Of a stretch of 35,832 nucleotides of DNA, positions 15,859 to 24,310 are shown piece by piece. The notes under the pieces were generated by a model that saw only the letters and a program-made list of their open reading frames with translations, ran no database searches and was not told where the DNA came from. Each line of letters starts with the position of its first letter. Position 1 is the first letter of the stretch. The stretch is from positions 1 to 35,832 of the forward strand of contig CAZCLD010000009.1 in NCBI GenBank assembly GCA_964499425.1, written 5' to 3'. A program made the position numbers and the translations under genes. This DNA comes from JAQBYK01 sp964499425 (GTDB lineage Bacteria; Patescibacteriota; Gracilibacteria; UBA1369; LOWO2-01-FULL-3).

Positions 15859-16227
15859 ATGAATTTAATTCTTAAACCGATACTTGGGATTGCGATCAAT
15901 GCTCTTGTACTGTTTCTTTTGATAAGAGTAGTTGGGGATATCACTTATACTGGTGGCCTTAAGTTCTTTGTTCTAGGAGGGATTTTTCTTGGTTTGGTCA
16001 ATGCTCTTGTGAGACCAATAATCAAGATTATTCAGTTGCCAGCAATGTTTATTTTTGGAGGTATTGTTCTTATCATTGTAAACGTAGGGATTCTATACTT
16101 TTTAAGCTATTTTCTGGCGATCGCTGAGTTTCAAAATGTTACTTTACACTTTCCTAATCTTCAGACTTATGTTATAGGGTCTGTTGTGTTTGGTGTAATT
16201 AACTGGGCACTACATCTAATTGATTAA
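15859..16227 (+). CDS. YvlD-like (phage holin family 4-type) membrane protein
   Basis: The 122-residue protein has four hydrophobic segments and the family sequence LGLVNALVRPIIKIIQLPAMFIFGG, seen in YvlD/DUF2953-neighbour proteins annotated as phage holin family 4. The name is historical: these are chromosomal membrane proteins of unknown function found in most bacteria, and nothing here suggests a prophage. It lies 33 bases after ileS and one base before the secG start, so it is probably part of the same transcript. Confidence 0.8.
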   Translation: MNLILKPILGIAINALVLFLLIRVVGDITYTGGLKFFVLGGIFLGLVNALVRPIIKIIQLPAMFIFGGIVLIIVNVGILYFLSYFLAIAEFQNVTLHFPNLQTYVIGSVVFGVINWALHLID

Positions 16228-16228
16228 A

Positions 16229-16444
16229 ATGAAAGCAGCTTTAATGATTTTACAGGTTATTTTCTCCGTTTTTCTTATCCTTGCTATATTGATGCAGCAG
16301 AGAGGGACTGGTCTTAGTGCTACATTTGGAGGTAGCGGAGGCTTTTACACTAGTAAAAGAGGAATAGAGAAGTTTTTATCAACTGCCACTATTGTTTTGA
16401 CAGTTTTGTTTCTATTGAATTCGATAGCTTTTCTTTTCGTCTAA
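16229..16444 (+). CDS. secG: Preprotein translocase subunit SecG
   Basis: The 71-residue protein has two transmembrane helices (about residues 3-22 and 50-70) separated by the conserved SecG loop LMQQRGTGLSATFGGSGGF. It is an auxiliary subunit of the SecYEG channel that stimulates protein export. A longer TTG-initiated reading (from 16220) would overlap the preceding stop; the ATG at 16229 was preferred. The neighbouring exported solute-binding protein fits a secretion context but is not evidence of a direct link. Confidence 0.9.
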   Translation: MKAALMILQVIFSVFLILAILMQQRGTGLSATFGGSGGFYTSKRGIEKFLSTATIVLTVLFLLNSIAFLFV

Positions 16445-16447
16445 AAT

Positions 16448-18130
16448 ATGAAGTTCTTTAGTAAAATTGTCGCGGTCATTAAGACCTATGATTATCGTGA
16501 CAAAGTGATTTCGGCTGCTGTTGTGGCTATTTTCCTTTTAATGCTTGTTAAAATGATGGTGTTTCCTTATGGGCTCTTTGGTTTTGGTGAAACTAACATT
16601 TATACCGAAGGAATAGTTTCTCGCAGTGGCATTCAAAATATTAATCCTTTATTTGTTGATTATAATGAAGCTGATAGAGAGGTCTCAAGTTTGGTTTTTT
16701 CTGGGTTGATGAAGTATGACCTTGAAAAGAGAGCTGTTGTAGATGATATGGCTCAATTGACAATTAATGAGGATAAGACTCAGTACAGGTTTGTAATTCG
16801 TGAGGGTTTAAAATGGCATGATGGTAAGGCTGTTACCGCGGAGGATGTATATTTCACTTTTCATGATATTGTCCTTCATCCTTCATTTCAGAATGAGATT
16901 TTAAAGACCAATTTCGGAGGGGTAGAAATGGAGCTTGAAGACGAGATGACTATCACGTTTAAATTGGAAAAACCGAATGTCTTTTTTATTACAAATCTGA
17001 CAACAGGCATACTTCCCAAACATATTTTGGAGGGTGTTGATCCTTATGAAATTCTTCAAGATGATTTTAACAAGAGCCCAATCGGAACTGGTCCCTACAT
17101 GGTAACGGAACCTGTTGAGTCTTTTGCGGATGGGAGGACTCAAATTACCTTATCTCTAAATCCTTATTACTATGCTGAGAGATCGGACATCGAATTCATG
17201 CGCTTTATTGCATATCCTTCGATGCAAGAATTGATTGAGGAAATAGATGTTGTTAACGGTGTTCCAAAGGTTTCTGGCAATTATATATTGGATTTTGTTA
17301 ACAATGAACGGTTTGATCTTTTTCCTTATGAATTACCTCAATATACAGCTGTGTTTATGAATTTGGAGAGTCCTATCTTGAAGGATAGCAAGAAAGTTAG
17401 GCTGGCTTTGCAAAAAGCCGTTGATAAAGATGCTTTGATAGGTGAAGGGATGGACAAAATCAAGGTTGATACACCTCTTATGTCCTTGAATCAGGAGGAT
17501 TGGGAGTATCAATCGAGTACAGAGCAGGCTATGGGGGCGTTGAAGGATGCTGGGTATCGTTATCAGAAAGAAGATACAGAGCATGCGGGAATTCGTTATA
17601 ACAATGATGAAGAGGGCTTAGAGCTTAATTTCATAGCTAGGTATTATGATGAAAACACTTACCAGTACGAGGAGACGCTGAAAGTTGTGAATTTTCTAGA
17701 GAAATCCTGGGAAGATATTGGGTTTGCTATAAATGTCGAGCTTTTGCCTTCTGAGTTGTTTAAAGAGCGTGTTATGCAGCGAAACTATGATTTGTTGTTA
17801 GTGGGACAGATTCTTGGCTATAATCTCGATACTTATTCTTACTGGCATTCGACTCAGGCGACTCCTGTAGGCCAAAATCTATCTAATTACAAGAGTTTTC
17901 AGGTTGATAGTGTGATTGAGGCTATTCGTTCCACCTTTGATGAGGAGAAGAAGGCTGAGAAGCTTTTAGAGTTAGCTGAACGGTTGAAAGGTGATGTGCC
18001 GGCAGTATTTCTATATAGGCCTGTTTATTATTATGCCTCTGATAGTAGGATGACAGGAATATCCATGGATGGAGTTGTTTTCCCGAGTGATAGATTCTCA
18101 AAGATTTGGCAATGGAAGTTTGACAGATAG
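16448..18130 (+). CDS. Membrane-anchored peptide-binding protein (SBP_bac_5 family)
   Basis: The 560-residue protein resembles OppA/DppA-type family 5 solute-binding proteins: NPLFVDYNEADREVSSLVFSG near the start, then GLKWHDGKAVTAEDVYFTF, SPIGTGPY and VRLALQKAVDKDALI. These proteins bind oligopeptides, nickel or other ligands outside the membrane. Instead of a lipobox it has an uncleaved-looking hydrophobic anchor at about residues 22-45 after a basic start. No permease or ATPase genes accompany it here. It may work with a transporter elsewhere or serve as a peptide scavenger or sensor. It starts four bases after secG with no ribosome-binding site visible. Confidence 0.85.
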   Translation: MKFFSKIVAVIKTYDYRDKVISAAVVAIFLLMLVKMMVFPYGLFGFGETNIYTEGIVSRSGIQNINPLFVDYNEADREVSSLVFSGLMKYDLEKRAVVDDMAQLTINEDKTQYRFVIREGLKWHDGKAVTAEDVYFTFHDIVLHPSFQNEILKTNFGGVEMELEDEMTITFKLEKPNVFFITNLTTGILPKHILEGVDPYEILQDDFNKSPIGTGPYMVTEPVESFADGRTQITLSLNPYYYAERSDIEFMRFIAYPSMQELIEEIDVVNGVPKVSGNYILDFVNNERFDLFPYELPQYTAVFMNLESPILKDSKKVRLALQKAVDKDALIGEGMDKIKVDTPLMSLNQEDWEYQSSTEQAMGALKDAGYRYQKEDTEHAGIRYNNDEEGLELNFIARYYDENTYQYEETLKVVNFLEKSWEDIGFAINVELLPSELFKERVMQRNYDLLLVGQILGYNLDTYSYWHSTQATPVGQNLSNYKSFQVDSVIEAIRSTFDEEKKAEKLLELAERLKGDVPAVFLYRPVYYYASDSRMTGISMDGVVFPSDRFSKIWQWKFDR

Positions 18131-18159
18131 GTAAAATTTCTGTATCTATTTACGGCAAT

Positions 18160-18165
18160 TAAATT
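18160..18165 (+). promoter_or_regulatory. -10-like box (TAAATT) before rplI
   Basis: TAAATT ends 6 nt before the rplI ATG at 18172, matching the spacing seen at several other genes here. No Shine-Dalgarno sequence is present. Confidence 0.4.
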
Positions 18166-18171
18166 TTTGAT

Positions 18172-18630
18172 ATGCAAGTTGTACTCAATGAAGATGTGAA
18201 AAAATTAGGGTTTAAAGGGGATATTGTCACTGTTAAACCAGGCTATTTCAGGAATTTCCTGATGCCAAAGGGATTTGCTGATATTGCTACGAAAGCACGC
18301 CTTAAGATAGCTGAATCTCGTAGAGAAAAGATTGTTATGAAGAAGGAAGAAATCATGGCTAAAGCAACTGAAGCAATAGGAAAATTGAAGGGTTTGAGTG
18401 TTGTTATAAAGGCTAAAGCGAGTGATAAAGGAAAGTTATATGGTGCTGTTACTGAGGCTGATGTGGTTGATGCGGTTGAGAAGGCTGCAAAGATTAAGTT
18501 GGAGAAAGATTTTGTCAAAATGGATCATTTCAAGGAGGCTGGAGAATATAGTGTAGTCATCAACCTTGGTGAAGGTTTTGAAGAGGAAATAAAAGTCGTA
18601 ATTGAGGCAGTTGAAGAAAAAAAGGCTTAA
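18172..18630 (+). CDS. rplI: Large ribosomal subunit protein bL9
   Basis: The 152-residue protein matches bL9 from the first residue: MQVVLNEDVKKLGFKGDIVTVKPGYFRNFLMPKGFA, the conserved rRNA-binding N-domain. A long central helix (REKIVMKKEEIMAKATEAIGKLK) and the C-terminal domain with GKLYGAVTEADV follow. It is a structural protein of the 50S subunit. Some CPR lineages are reported to lack bL9, so its presence narrows the taxonomic placement slightly. It is followed within five bases by ruvX. Confidence 0.95.
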   Translation: MQVVLNEDVKKLGFKGDIVTVKPGYFRNFLMPKGFADIATKARLKIAESRREKIVMKKEEIMAKATEAIGKLKGLSVVIKAKASDKGKLYGAVTEADVVDAVEKAAKIKLEKDFVKMDHFKEAGEYSVVINLGEGFEEEIKVVIEAVEEKKA

Positions 18631-18634
18631 TTTT

Positions 18635-19030
18635 ATGCAGGGAAAGGGAAAAGTTTTAGCTTTGGATTATGGTAGTAAGCGTATTGGTGTTGCCAGTGGC
18701 GATCTTGAGCATGGTATTGCTTTTCCAAGAGACATTATCGAAAACAAAGGGGATATTTTTGGGAAGATTCTTTCTTTATGTGAAGAATTGGATGTTGTGC
18801 TAGTTGTGGTTGGGTTGCCACTTTCGATGGAGCAGCAACAGGAGGAAAATCCTTTAATGCGAGAGGTTAGCAGTTTTGTTGAGAAATTGCGCGCTAGAGG
18901 TTTGGAAGTTGCGCTCTTGGATGAAAGGCTGAGTTCCTTTGAAGCGAGCCAAAAAATTGGACGTAAACAGGGGGTTGATGCGCAAGCGGCTCAAGTGATT
19001 TTGCAAAGATACTTTGATAGTCTTTCATAA
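18635..19030 (+). CDS. ruvX: Holliday junction resolvase-like/pre-16S rRNA nuclease RuvX (YqgF)
   Basis: The 131-residue protein has the RNase H-fold motifs of YqgF: LALDYGSKRIGVASG with the first catalytic Asp, VVVGLPLSM, LLDERLSSFEA with the acidic pair, and DAQAAQVILQRYFDS at the end. In bacteria the essential role is thought to be processing of the 16S rRNA 5' end; Holliday junction resolution was the earlier proposal. A TTG-initiated extension into rplI is possible, but the ATG at 18635 gives the normal family start. Confidence 0.92.
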   Translation: MQGKGKVLALDYGSKRIGVASGDLEHGIAFPRDIIENKGDIFGKILSLCEELDVVLVVVGLPLSMEQQQEENPLMREVSSFVEKLRARGLEVALLDERLSSFEASQKIGRKQGVDAQAAQVILQRYFDSLS

Positions 19031-19045
19031 GCTTTGCCCTTAGGA

Positions 19046-19051
19046 TATAAT
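19046..19051 (+). promoter_or_regulatory. -10 box (TATAAT) of the VirD4/HerA-like gene, leaderless type
   Basis: A perfect TATAAT ends 7 nt before the ATG at 19059. Together with the ruvX stop only about 16 bases upstream, it implies that transcription begins at the start codon. Confidence 0.65.
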
Positions 19052-19058
19052 CCACGAG

Positions 19059-21605
19059 ATGAAACAGATATTGATTTATATAGGTTATGGAGTTGGGGTT
19101 TTTGTTATCCTTCTCATTCTTTCTTCAATTGTTGCAAGAATAAACCGAGTAAGGCGTAAGTATCGAGAAAAATATACTGTTTTACAGGTGAGAGTTTCCA
19201 AGGAGAATGAAACTGGGCCGATTGTGGCTGAGAATATTTTTTCGACCTTGCATGGGATCCAAAAGAAGTTCTCTCTTTGGGAGCGAATAAAAGGCTATAG
19301 CTGCGATCATGTTAGTTTTGAGATAGCTAGTATTGGGCGAAGCATTAAATTCCATGTAGCGTTCCCAGAAAAATTGAGGAATCTTGTGGAGGGTCAGATC
19401 TATGCACAATATCCTGATGTCGAGATAGAGGACTGTCCTGATTATTCGAGTGTAGAGGCTGTTCGCAAAAACGCTTCGAATGCTTTTGGTGTTGACTTGA
19501 AATTTATAGATAGCGATGTTTATCCGATTAAAAGATACCCTCAGTTTGAAGATAAATTGACTAGAGTAGCAGTTGATCCATTGTCTAGCATTACTTCTTC
19601 TCTAGTTAAGTTTGATGATGTTGAGGATCAAGCTTGGGTTCAGATTATTGTATCGCCATTATCTGATAGGTGGAGAATTGTATTTACGAAGTGTGTGAGA
19701 ATTTTGAAGAAGGGCATTTTGGGAAATGTAGAAAGTTTTAGGAAGGCGTATTCTAAGGCATTTGTGACTAGAAAGCTCTGGCCCAAAATTGTGTTTTTTC
19801 CGGTCTATTTTGTCTTTTGGATCCAAGGTTTGCTCATTACTGCGCGAGTCAAGGCTGACATAAGTGCTGCAAATACTGCACTTCATACAAGCGAGGACAT
19901 TGAAGAGTTGACTTCTAAGACACATGAAAGAGAGAGCACAATGGATGCAGCTATGGATAAGGTAGTTAGGCTTTTATATAAAGTGAATATAAGGGTTGTT
20001 TATATTCCCAAGAATAAAAACGCACAAAAGGCTAGAGTTAAATTACGCGAGGTCGCTGGCTCATTTAAACAGTTCAATATTCCTAGTTTGAATGGATTTG
20101 AAATTAAGGACTTCACAGAGGGGCCGCAAGTTCTAAACGCCTATAGAAAGAGGCTAATTAGAGATGGAATTGTCCTAAATAATGAGGAGCTTGCAACTAT
20201 CTGGCATTTGCCTAATATTTCTGTTCAAACTCCTACCATTTATTGGGTGAAAAGTAAAAAACTGGAACCCCCACTCGATCTTCCAGATGAAACACTCACG
20301 GGCGATGAAAAAATTACTACTATGGGAAAGACGAACTTTAGAGGGGCTCAGCATCTTTTTGGTATTAAGCCCATTGATCGTAGACGTCATGTATATGTCA
20401 TCGGAAAGACGGGTATGGGAAAATCTACTTTGCTGGAGAACATGGTCTATTCTGACATTATTTCTGGCAAGGGTGTTGGTGTGATCGATCCTCATGGAGA
20501 TTTGGCAGATGCTGTTTTGGGCTTCATTCCACCAAATCGTACGAACGATGTAATCTTGATTGACCCTTCGGATCAAGACTATGCTGTTGCCTTTAATATG
20601 CTGGAAAATGTTGATCCTGCTCTTAATTCAATCGTATGTAGTGGTTTAGTTGGTATTTTCAAGAAGATATATGCAGAGAGTTGGGGGCCACGGTTGGAAC
20701 ATATTTTGAGAAATACGATTCTTTCACTTTTGGAGTATCCTGGCACTACTATGCTTGGGATCACTCGACTTCTGCAAGATGATGATTACAGGAGAAAAGT
20801 AGTTCGCAAGATTGAGGATCCAGTTGTGAAGAGTTTTTGGCTTGATGAGTTTAATAAGATGCAGGAGAAGTTTAGGGTTGAGGCGATATCGCCGATTCAG
20901 AATAAGGTTGGCCAGTTTCTATCAAGCTCAACTATCAGGAATATTGTTGGTCAGCCAAAAAGTACTGTGGATCTTAGATTTGCGATGGATAAGGGGAAAA
21001 TTGTGATTATCAATCTCTCGAAAGGTAAAATTGGCGAAGATAATTCTGCCTTACTTGGTGCGATGTTTATCACGAAGTTCCAGTTGGATGCCATGGGTAG
21101 GGCAAATGTTCCGCTGGATGATAGAAAGGATTTCTATCTCTATGTGGATGAGTTCCAAAATTTTGCAACTGAGTCTTTTGCGACTATTTTGTCAGAGGCT
21201 CGTAAATATAAGCTGAATTTGACTATGGCGAATCAGTATATTGCACAGATGCCTGATGAAGTGAGGGATGCTGTTTTTGGTAATGTAGGTAGCACTCTTG
21301 CTTTCCAAGTGGGTTTTGATGATGCGGAATATATTTCTCAACAGTTTGCAGAGGAAGTTTTGCCAAGTGATTTGGTCTCCTTGAGTAAATATCAATGCTA
21401 TATGCGTTTACTTATTGAAGGAATGCCGAGTAAAACGTTCTCGTTTGGGACCATGCCACCCCCGAATGCTGAGATTGATCGCGAACAAGTCGACAAGGTT
21501 GTGAAAGTTTCTCGTGAAAGATATAGCGAAAAGACTACGATTATTCAGGACAAAATAAAAAGGTGGAGTCGTAACAAGAGTGATAATACAAAAGAAGATG
21601 ATTAA
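19059..21605 (+). CDS. Membrane-anchored VirD4/HerA-like ATPase
   Basis: The 848-residue protein begins with a transmembrane helix (residues 4-26) and has a second hydrophobic stretch near 245-265. A FtsK/HerA-superfamily motor domain follows, as in TraD/VirD4 coupling proteins. Walker A is GKTGMGKS (449-456), followed by GVIDPHGDLADAVL and LIDPSDQDYAVAFNML. Walker B is FYLYVDEF with D697-E698, then ILSEARKYKLNLTMANQYIAQ. Such proteins move DNA or proteins through membrane complexes, and relatives are frequent in CPR genomes, sometimes linked to type IV pili or conjugation-like systems. No VirB or pilin genes are in the window, so the transported substrate is unknown. It overlaps the next gene by eight bases. 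Confidence 0.85.
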   Translation: MKQILIYIGYGVGVFVILLILSSIVARINRVRRKYREKYTVLQVRVSKENETGPIVAENIFSTLHGIQKKFSLWERIKGYSCDHVSFEIASIGRSIKFHVAFPEKLRNLVEGQIYAQYPDVEIEDCPDYSSVEAVRKNASNAFGVDLKFIDSDVYPIKRYPQFEDKLTRVAVDPLSSITSSLVKFDDVEDQAWVQIIVSPLSDRWRIVFTKCVRILKKGILGNVESFRKAYSKAFVTRKLWPKIVFFPVYFVFWIQGLLITARVKADISAANTALHTSEDIEELTSKTHERESTMDAAMDKVVRLLYKVNIRVVYIPKNKNAQKARVKLREVAGSFKQFNIPSLNGFEIKDFTEGPQVLNAYRKRLIRDGIVLNNEELATIWHLPNISVQTPTIYWVKSKKLEPPLDLPDETLTGDEKITTMGKTNFRGAQHLFGIKPIDRRRHVYVIGKTGMGKSTLLENMVYSDIISGKGVGVIDPHGDLADAVLGFIPPNRTNDVILIDPSDQDYAVAFNMLENVDPALNSIVCSGLVGIFKKIYAESWGPRLEHILRNTILSLLEYPGTTMLGITRLLQDDDYRRKVVRKIEDPVVKSFWLDEFNKMQEKFRVEAISPIQNKVGQFLSSSTIRNIVGQPKSTVDLRFAMDKGKIVIINLSKGKIGEDNSALLGAMFITKFQLDAMGRANVPLDDRKDFYLYVDEFQNFATESFATILSEARKYKLNLTMANQYIAQMPDEVRDAVFGNVGSTLAFQVGFDDAEYISQQFAEEVLPSDLVSLSKYQCYMRLLIEGMPSKTFSFGTMPPPNAEIDREQVDKVVKVSRERYSEKTTIIQDKIKRWSRNKSDNTKEDD

Positions 21606-22326
21606 AGAAGCTATTTGTAGATTTTGGCATCATTGGAAGGTGCTGCTTAAGGACCGTGCCTATTTTGCATCATTGGTTATTGGTTTAGCGCTTTTGATTG
21701 GTGCATATATTGTCAATTTTTGGGCGAGTACATATAACGATTCTCAAGTTTATATCTCAGTTGGGGATTTGATTATTGATAATATCCCCGTAATCAATAT
21801 GCATTTTTTCTTTACCTGGGTTATGTATGGTTTGATGGTAGGAATTTTTGCTTATCCAATACTATTTAAGCCTGAGATTGCTCCTTTCTGTATGAAAACG
21901 TTTGCTGTTTTAATATTTTTGAGATGTGGTTTTATTCTTCTCACTAATATTGGTCCTCCCGTTGATTTTTATTATGGTAGTGCACATGTGGGGGGGAATG
22001 TCTTGGCCGATTTTCTGTTCAAGAATGATTTGTTTTTCTCGGGTCATACTGCTTATCCTTTCTTGGCCTTCCTTTTGTTTAAGGAGACAAAAATTCTTAA
22101 GTGGATATTTTTAGTTGGGTCCATTCTAATGGCGGTTACGGTTTTGTTAATGCATGTGCATTACTCGATTGATGTATTTGCTGCCTTTTTTATTGCTCAT
22201 GGTACCTATGTTGTTAGTGATAAAATCTTTAATAGGCTGAATGTCAGATTTAGTACTAGAATTAGGATACATGGGTGGGCTGCTTTAAAAAAATTGAGGG
22301 AGCTAGCTGCTAAGCGTAAAATTTAA
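21598..22326 (+). CDS. PAP2_C (sphingomyelin-synthase-like) membrane phosphotransferase/phosphatase
   Basis: The 242-residue protein has about six hydrophobic segments. It carries the two catalytic motifs of the PAP2_C branch: SGHT (148-151) and HYSIDV (188-193), the latter close to the HYTxDV of sphingomyelin synthases. The His-His-Asp triad would be H150, H188 and D192. This branch transfers or removes phospho-head groups of lipids at the outer face of the membrane. Bacterial members are uncharacterised or act on isoprenoid or phosphatidyl lipids, so the substrate here is open. The ATG at 21598 overlaps the end of the ATPase gene, implying coupling. A GTG start at 21580 would add six residues. 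The basic C-terminal tail is cytoplasmic by charge. Confidence 0.78.
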   Translation: MIKEAICRFWHHWKVLLKDRAYFASLVIGLALLIGAYIVNFWASTYNDSQVYISVGDLIIDNIPVINMHFFFTWVMYGLMVGIFAYPILFKPEIAPFCMKTFAVLIFLRCGFILLTNIGPPVDFYYGSAHVGGNVLADFLFKNDLFFSGHTAYPFLAFLLFKETKILKWIFLVGSILMAVTVLLMHVHYSIDVFAAFFIAHGTYVVSDKIFNRLNVRFSTRIRIHGWAALKKLRELAAKRKI

Positions 22327-22336
22327 TAAATATTTT

Positions 22337-22711
22337 ATGGAGATTGTAAATAGTGAAAATGCACCTGCGGCCATTGGTCCTTATTCCCAGGCAGTGAAAA
22401 GTGGGGGATTTGTTTTTTGTAGTGGGCAAATATCTCTTCGGGCGGATGGTAGCCTAGTTGATGGGTCTGTTGAGGATCAGACTAAGCAGGTTATGGAGAA
22501 TCTTAAGGCTGTTTTAGATGAGGCGGGAAGTGGTTTTGAGAAAGTTGTTAAGACTACGATTTATCTTAGTGATATGGGTGATTTTGCTTCGGTGAATGAT
22601 ATCTATGGTTCTTACTTTGAGGGTGAGAAGAAACCAGCTCGAGCCACAGTTGAAGTGAGCAATTTACCAAAAGGGGTTAAAGTAGAGATTGATTGCGTTG
22701 CGGAACTATAA
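22337..22711 (+). CDS. ridA: RidA/YjgF enamine/imine deaminase
   Basis: This 124-residue trimeric-barrel protein hydrolyses reactive enamine/imine intermediates from PLP enzymes such as threonine dehydratase. The family sequence is complete: PAAIGPYSQAVKSGGFVFCSGQI, the middle VVKTTIYLSDMGDFASVND, and the C-terminal PARATVEVSNLPKGVKVEID, which contains the substrate-binding arginine. The start follows the PAP2_C gene by ten bases. Confidence 0.93.
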   Translation: MEIVNSENAPAAIGPYSQAVKSGGFVFCSGQISLRADGSLVDGSVEDQTKQVMENLKAVLDEAGSGFEKVVKTTIYLSDMGDFASVNDIYGSYFEGEKKPARATVEVSNLPKGVKVEIDCVAEL

Positions 22712-22712
22712 T
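22707..22712 (+). promoter_or_regulatory. -10 box (TATAAT) upstream of the SLH gene
   Basis: A perfect TATAAT overlaps the ridA stop and lies 32 nt before the ATG at 22745. Unlike most promoters here, this would give a leader of roughly 25 nt. Confidence 0.5.
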
Positions 22713-22744
22713 ATACTCAGCATTGAAATTTAACCTCAATTTCT

Positions 22745-24253
22745 ATGAAAAAGTATTTATTTGTGGCGCTTGCTATTGTGATGGCTACATCACAAGTTGC
22801 TTTTGCTGATTTTACTGATGTTTCTTCATCAGACAGGTCTGCGACTGCTATTACTTGGTTACAGGATAATGGTGTAGTGCAAGGATATGATGATGGATCT
22901 TTTAAGCCTGATAATTTAGTAAATCGTGCTGAGTTTTTGAAAATGTTATATGAGACTACAGGGATGGAAGGGCATGAGCCAATTTTGGAGTTTCCGGACG
23001 TAGAGGAGGATGCTTGGTATTATGTCTATGTAAAGGAGGCTTTTGGTGCAAAGGTTGCAGTAGGTTATCCTGATGGGACTTTTAGGCCTAATAGCAATAT
23101 AAACTATGCGGAGGCATCCAAAATTGTTATGAATGCCTTTTTTGATGTAGATGATTTATATGGTGATGGTTCTGGTTTTGATCCTTGTCTAAATGATTAT
23201 TCTAAGGATGTCAGCGTAAATACAGATGATTGGTATTGGAAATTTGTTTTTGTTGCTGAGGAGCTTTGTGTTTCAAGTTTTGAAAGCAGAGCTCAGAATT
23301 CTTCTGGTTTAGATCCAGCTGAAAATATTACACGAGCTGACATGGCTGAGCTTCTTTATAGAGCAAAAACGTCCAGTGACAATGGAGACGCAAAATATGC
23401 TACAAGTATTGCTCCTATCACTGTAACTACAGAAAACCAGTTTGATTTGACCAAGATTGAAGAGGGTGACGAATTTGTTGATATGGCAGTTGTTAGTGTT
23501 GATGCTGATGAAGGTGAGACCCAATTTAGGGGGGAGCTCACAATCTCGGGGACTTATACTTATTATAAAGATGGTGATCTTGAGGATAGTATTTGTGTAG
23601 AATTGGACGAAGCTTCTGCTGCCAAATTACCTATTTCTTTGTTTGATGAGAGAGATCCTTCAATATGTTTTAACAATGATGATGATGTTCCTGAGGAGAA
23701 ATATAGTCCGAAAGGAAGCTCTGGATCAACAACTGTAACTATTGGCGATTATTTGTATCAATTTTCTGATGAAGATGATTTAAATTTGGCAAGATTAGTT
23801 GATGTTGAGGTAGCAGAGTTAGAGGATTTATTAACTGATAATGAATTTAATTTGGAGACTGCTGAAGTGGGAGATAGTGTTGGTGTGATGACTGTAACGG
23901 GTGTGGGACCAGCACAAGGTGGTGCAAGGACTTGGTATAATGCAAAGATTGAGTTTGAAGGAAAGGCTCAGTTAACAGGGACTTATACTTATTATGATGA
24001 TGATAAGAAATATAAGGATAATGTTTGTGTTACTGATTTGGATGATGAGTCTGGGTTGAAAGTTCCTAAATCTGAAGGGCTTGATGATGTTGTGCAATTA
24101 TTCTGTTTTTCAAATAAGGAAGATGCACAAGCGGAATTTGGTCCGGCTGGAAGTACTGGTGAAATCACTGTCATAGTCGATAACTATATTTTGCAGTTTG
24201 CTGAAGGAAATATTTGGGATTGGGCTGACTTGGATCAGGTTGTGACTGATTAA
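22745..24253 (+). CDS. SLH-domain surface protein with two repeat modules
   Basis: The 502-residue exported protein has a signal peptide (MKKYLFVALAIVMATSQVAFA, predicted cut after A21). Three S-layer-homology repeats follow at about residues 22-70, 80-130 and 145-205; the first two contain GYDDGSFKPDNLVNRAEF and GYPDGTFRPNSNINYAEA. SLH repeats anchor proteins to cell-wall polymers. The rest is two related modules (about 240-345 and 365-490), each with GTYTYYxD, a Cys-containing strand (SICVELD / NVCVTDLD), a second Cys strand ICFNN/FCFSN and a closing YQF/LQF strand. The four Cys suggest one disulfide per module. The stop at 24251 is followed in frame by 18 more codons of strongly acidic sequence. 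Confidence 0.88.
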   Translation: MKKYLFVALAIVMATSQVAFADFTDVSSSDRSATAITWLQDNGVVQGYDDGSFKPDNLVNRAEFLKMLYETTGMEGHEPILEFPDVEEDAWYYVYVKEAFGAKVAVGYPDGTFRPNSNINYAEASKIVMNAFFDVDDLYGDGSGFDPCLNDYSKDVSVNTDDWYWKFVFVAEELCVSSFESRAQNSSGLDPAENITRADMAELLYRAKTSSDNGDAKYATSIAPITVTTENQFDLTKIEEGDEFVDMAVVSVDADEGETQFRGELTISGTYTYYKDGDLEDSICVELDEASAAKLPISLFDERDPSICFNNDDDVPEEKYSPKGSSGSTTVTIGDYLYQFSDEDDLNLARLVDVEVAELEDLLTDNEFNLETAEVGDSVGVMTVTGVGPAQGGARTWYNAKIEFEGKAQLTGTYTYYDDDKKYKDNVCVTDLDDESGLKVPKSEGLDDVVQLFCFSNKEDAQAEFGPAGSTGEITVIVDNYILQFAEGNIWDWADLDQVVTD

Positions 24254-24310
24254 GGAGACGCAGATGATGTTGAAGATGCTGCTGATGATCCCGACGATAC
24301 TACGACCTAA
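24254..24310 (+). other. In-frame acidic extension behind the SLH gene stop
   Basis: Directly after the TAA at 24251-24253 the same frame stays open for 18 codons, rich in Asp, Ala and Glu and ending DDPDDTTT, up to a TAA at 24308-24310. It ends 11 bases inside the convergent pgk gene. Acidic Thr-ended tails of this kind occur on other exported proteins here (LivJ, the sugar-binding lipoprotein). It may be a lost C-terminal tail, or a site of stop read-through or of sequence error. Confidence 0.45.

Noticed and set aside
15859..16227. Phage holin
   Set aside because: The family name is historical; the protein is a YvlD-like chromosomal membrane protein and no phage genes are nearby.
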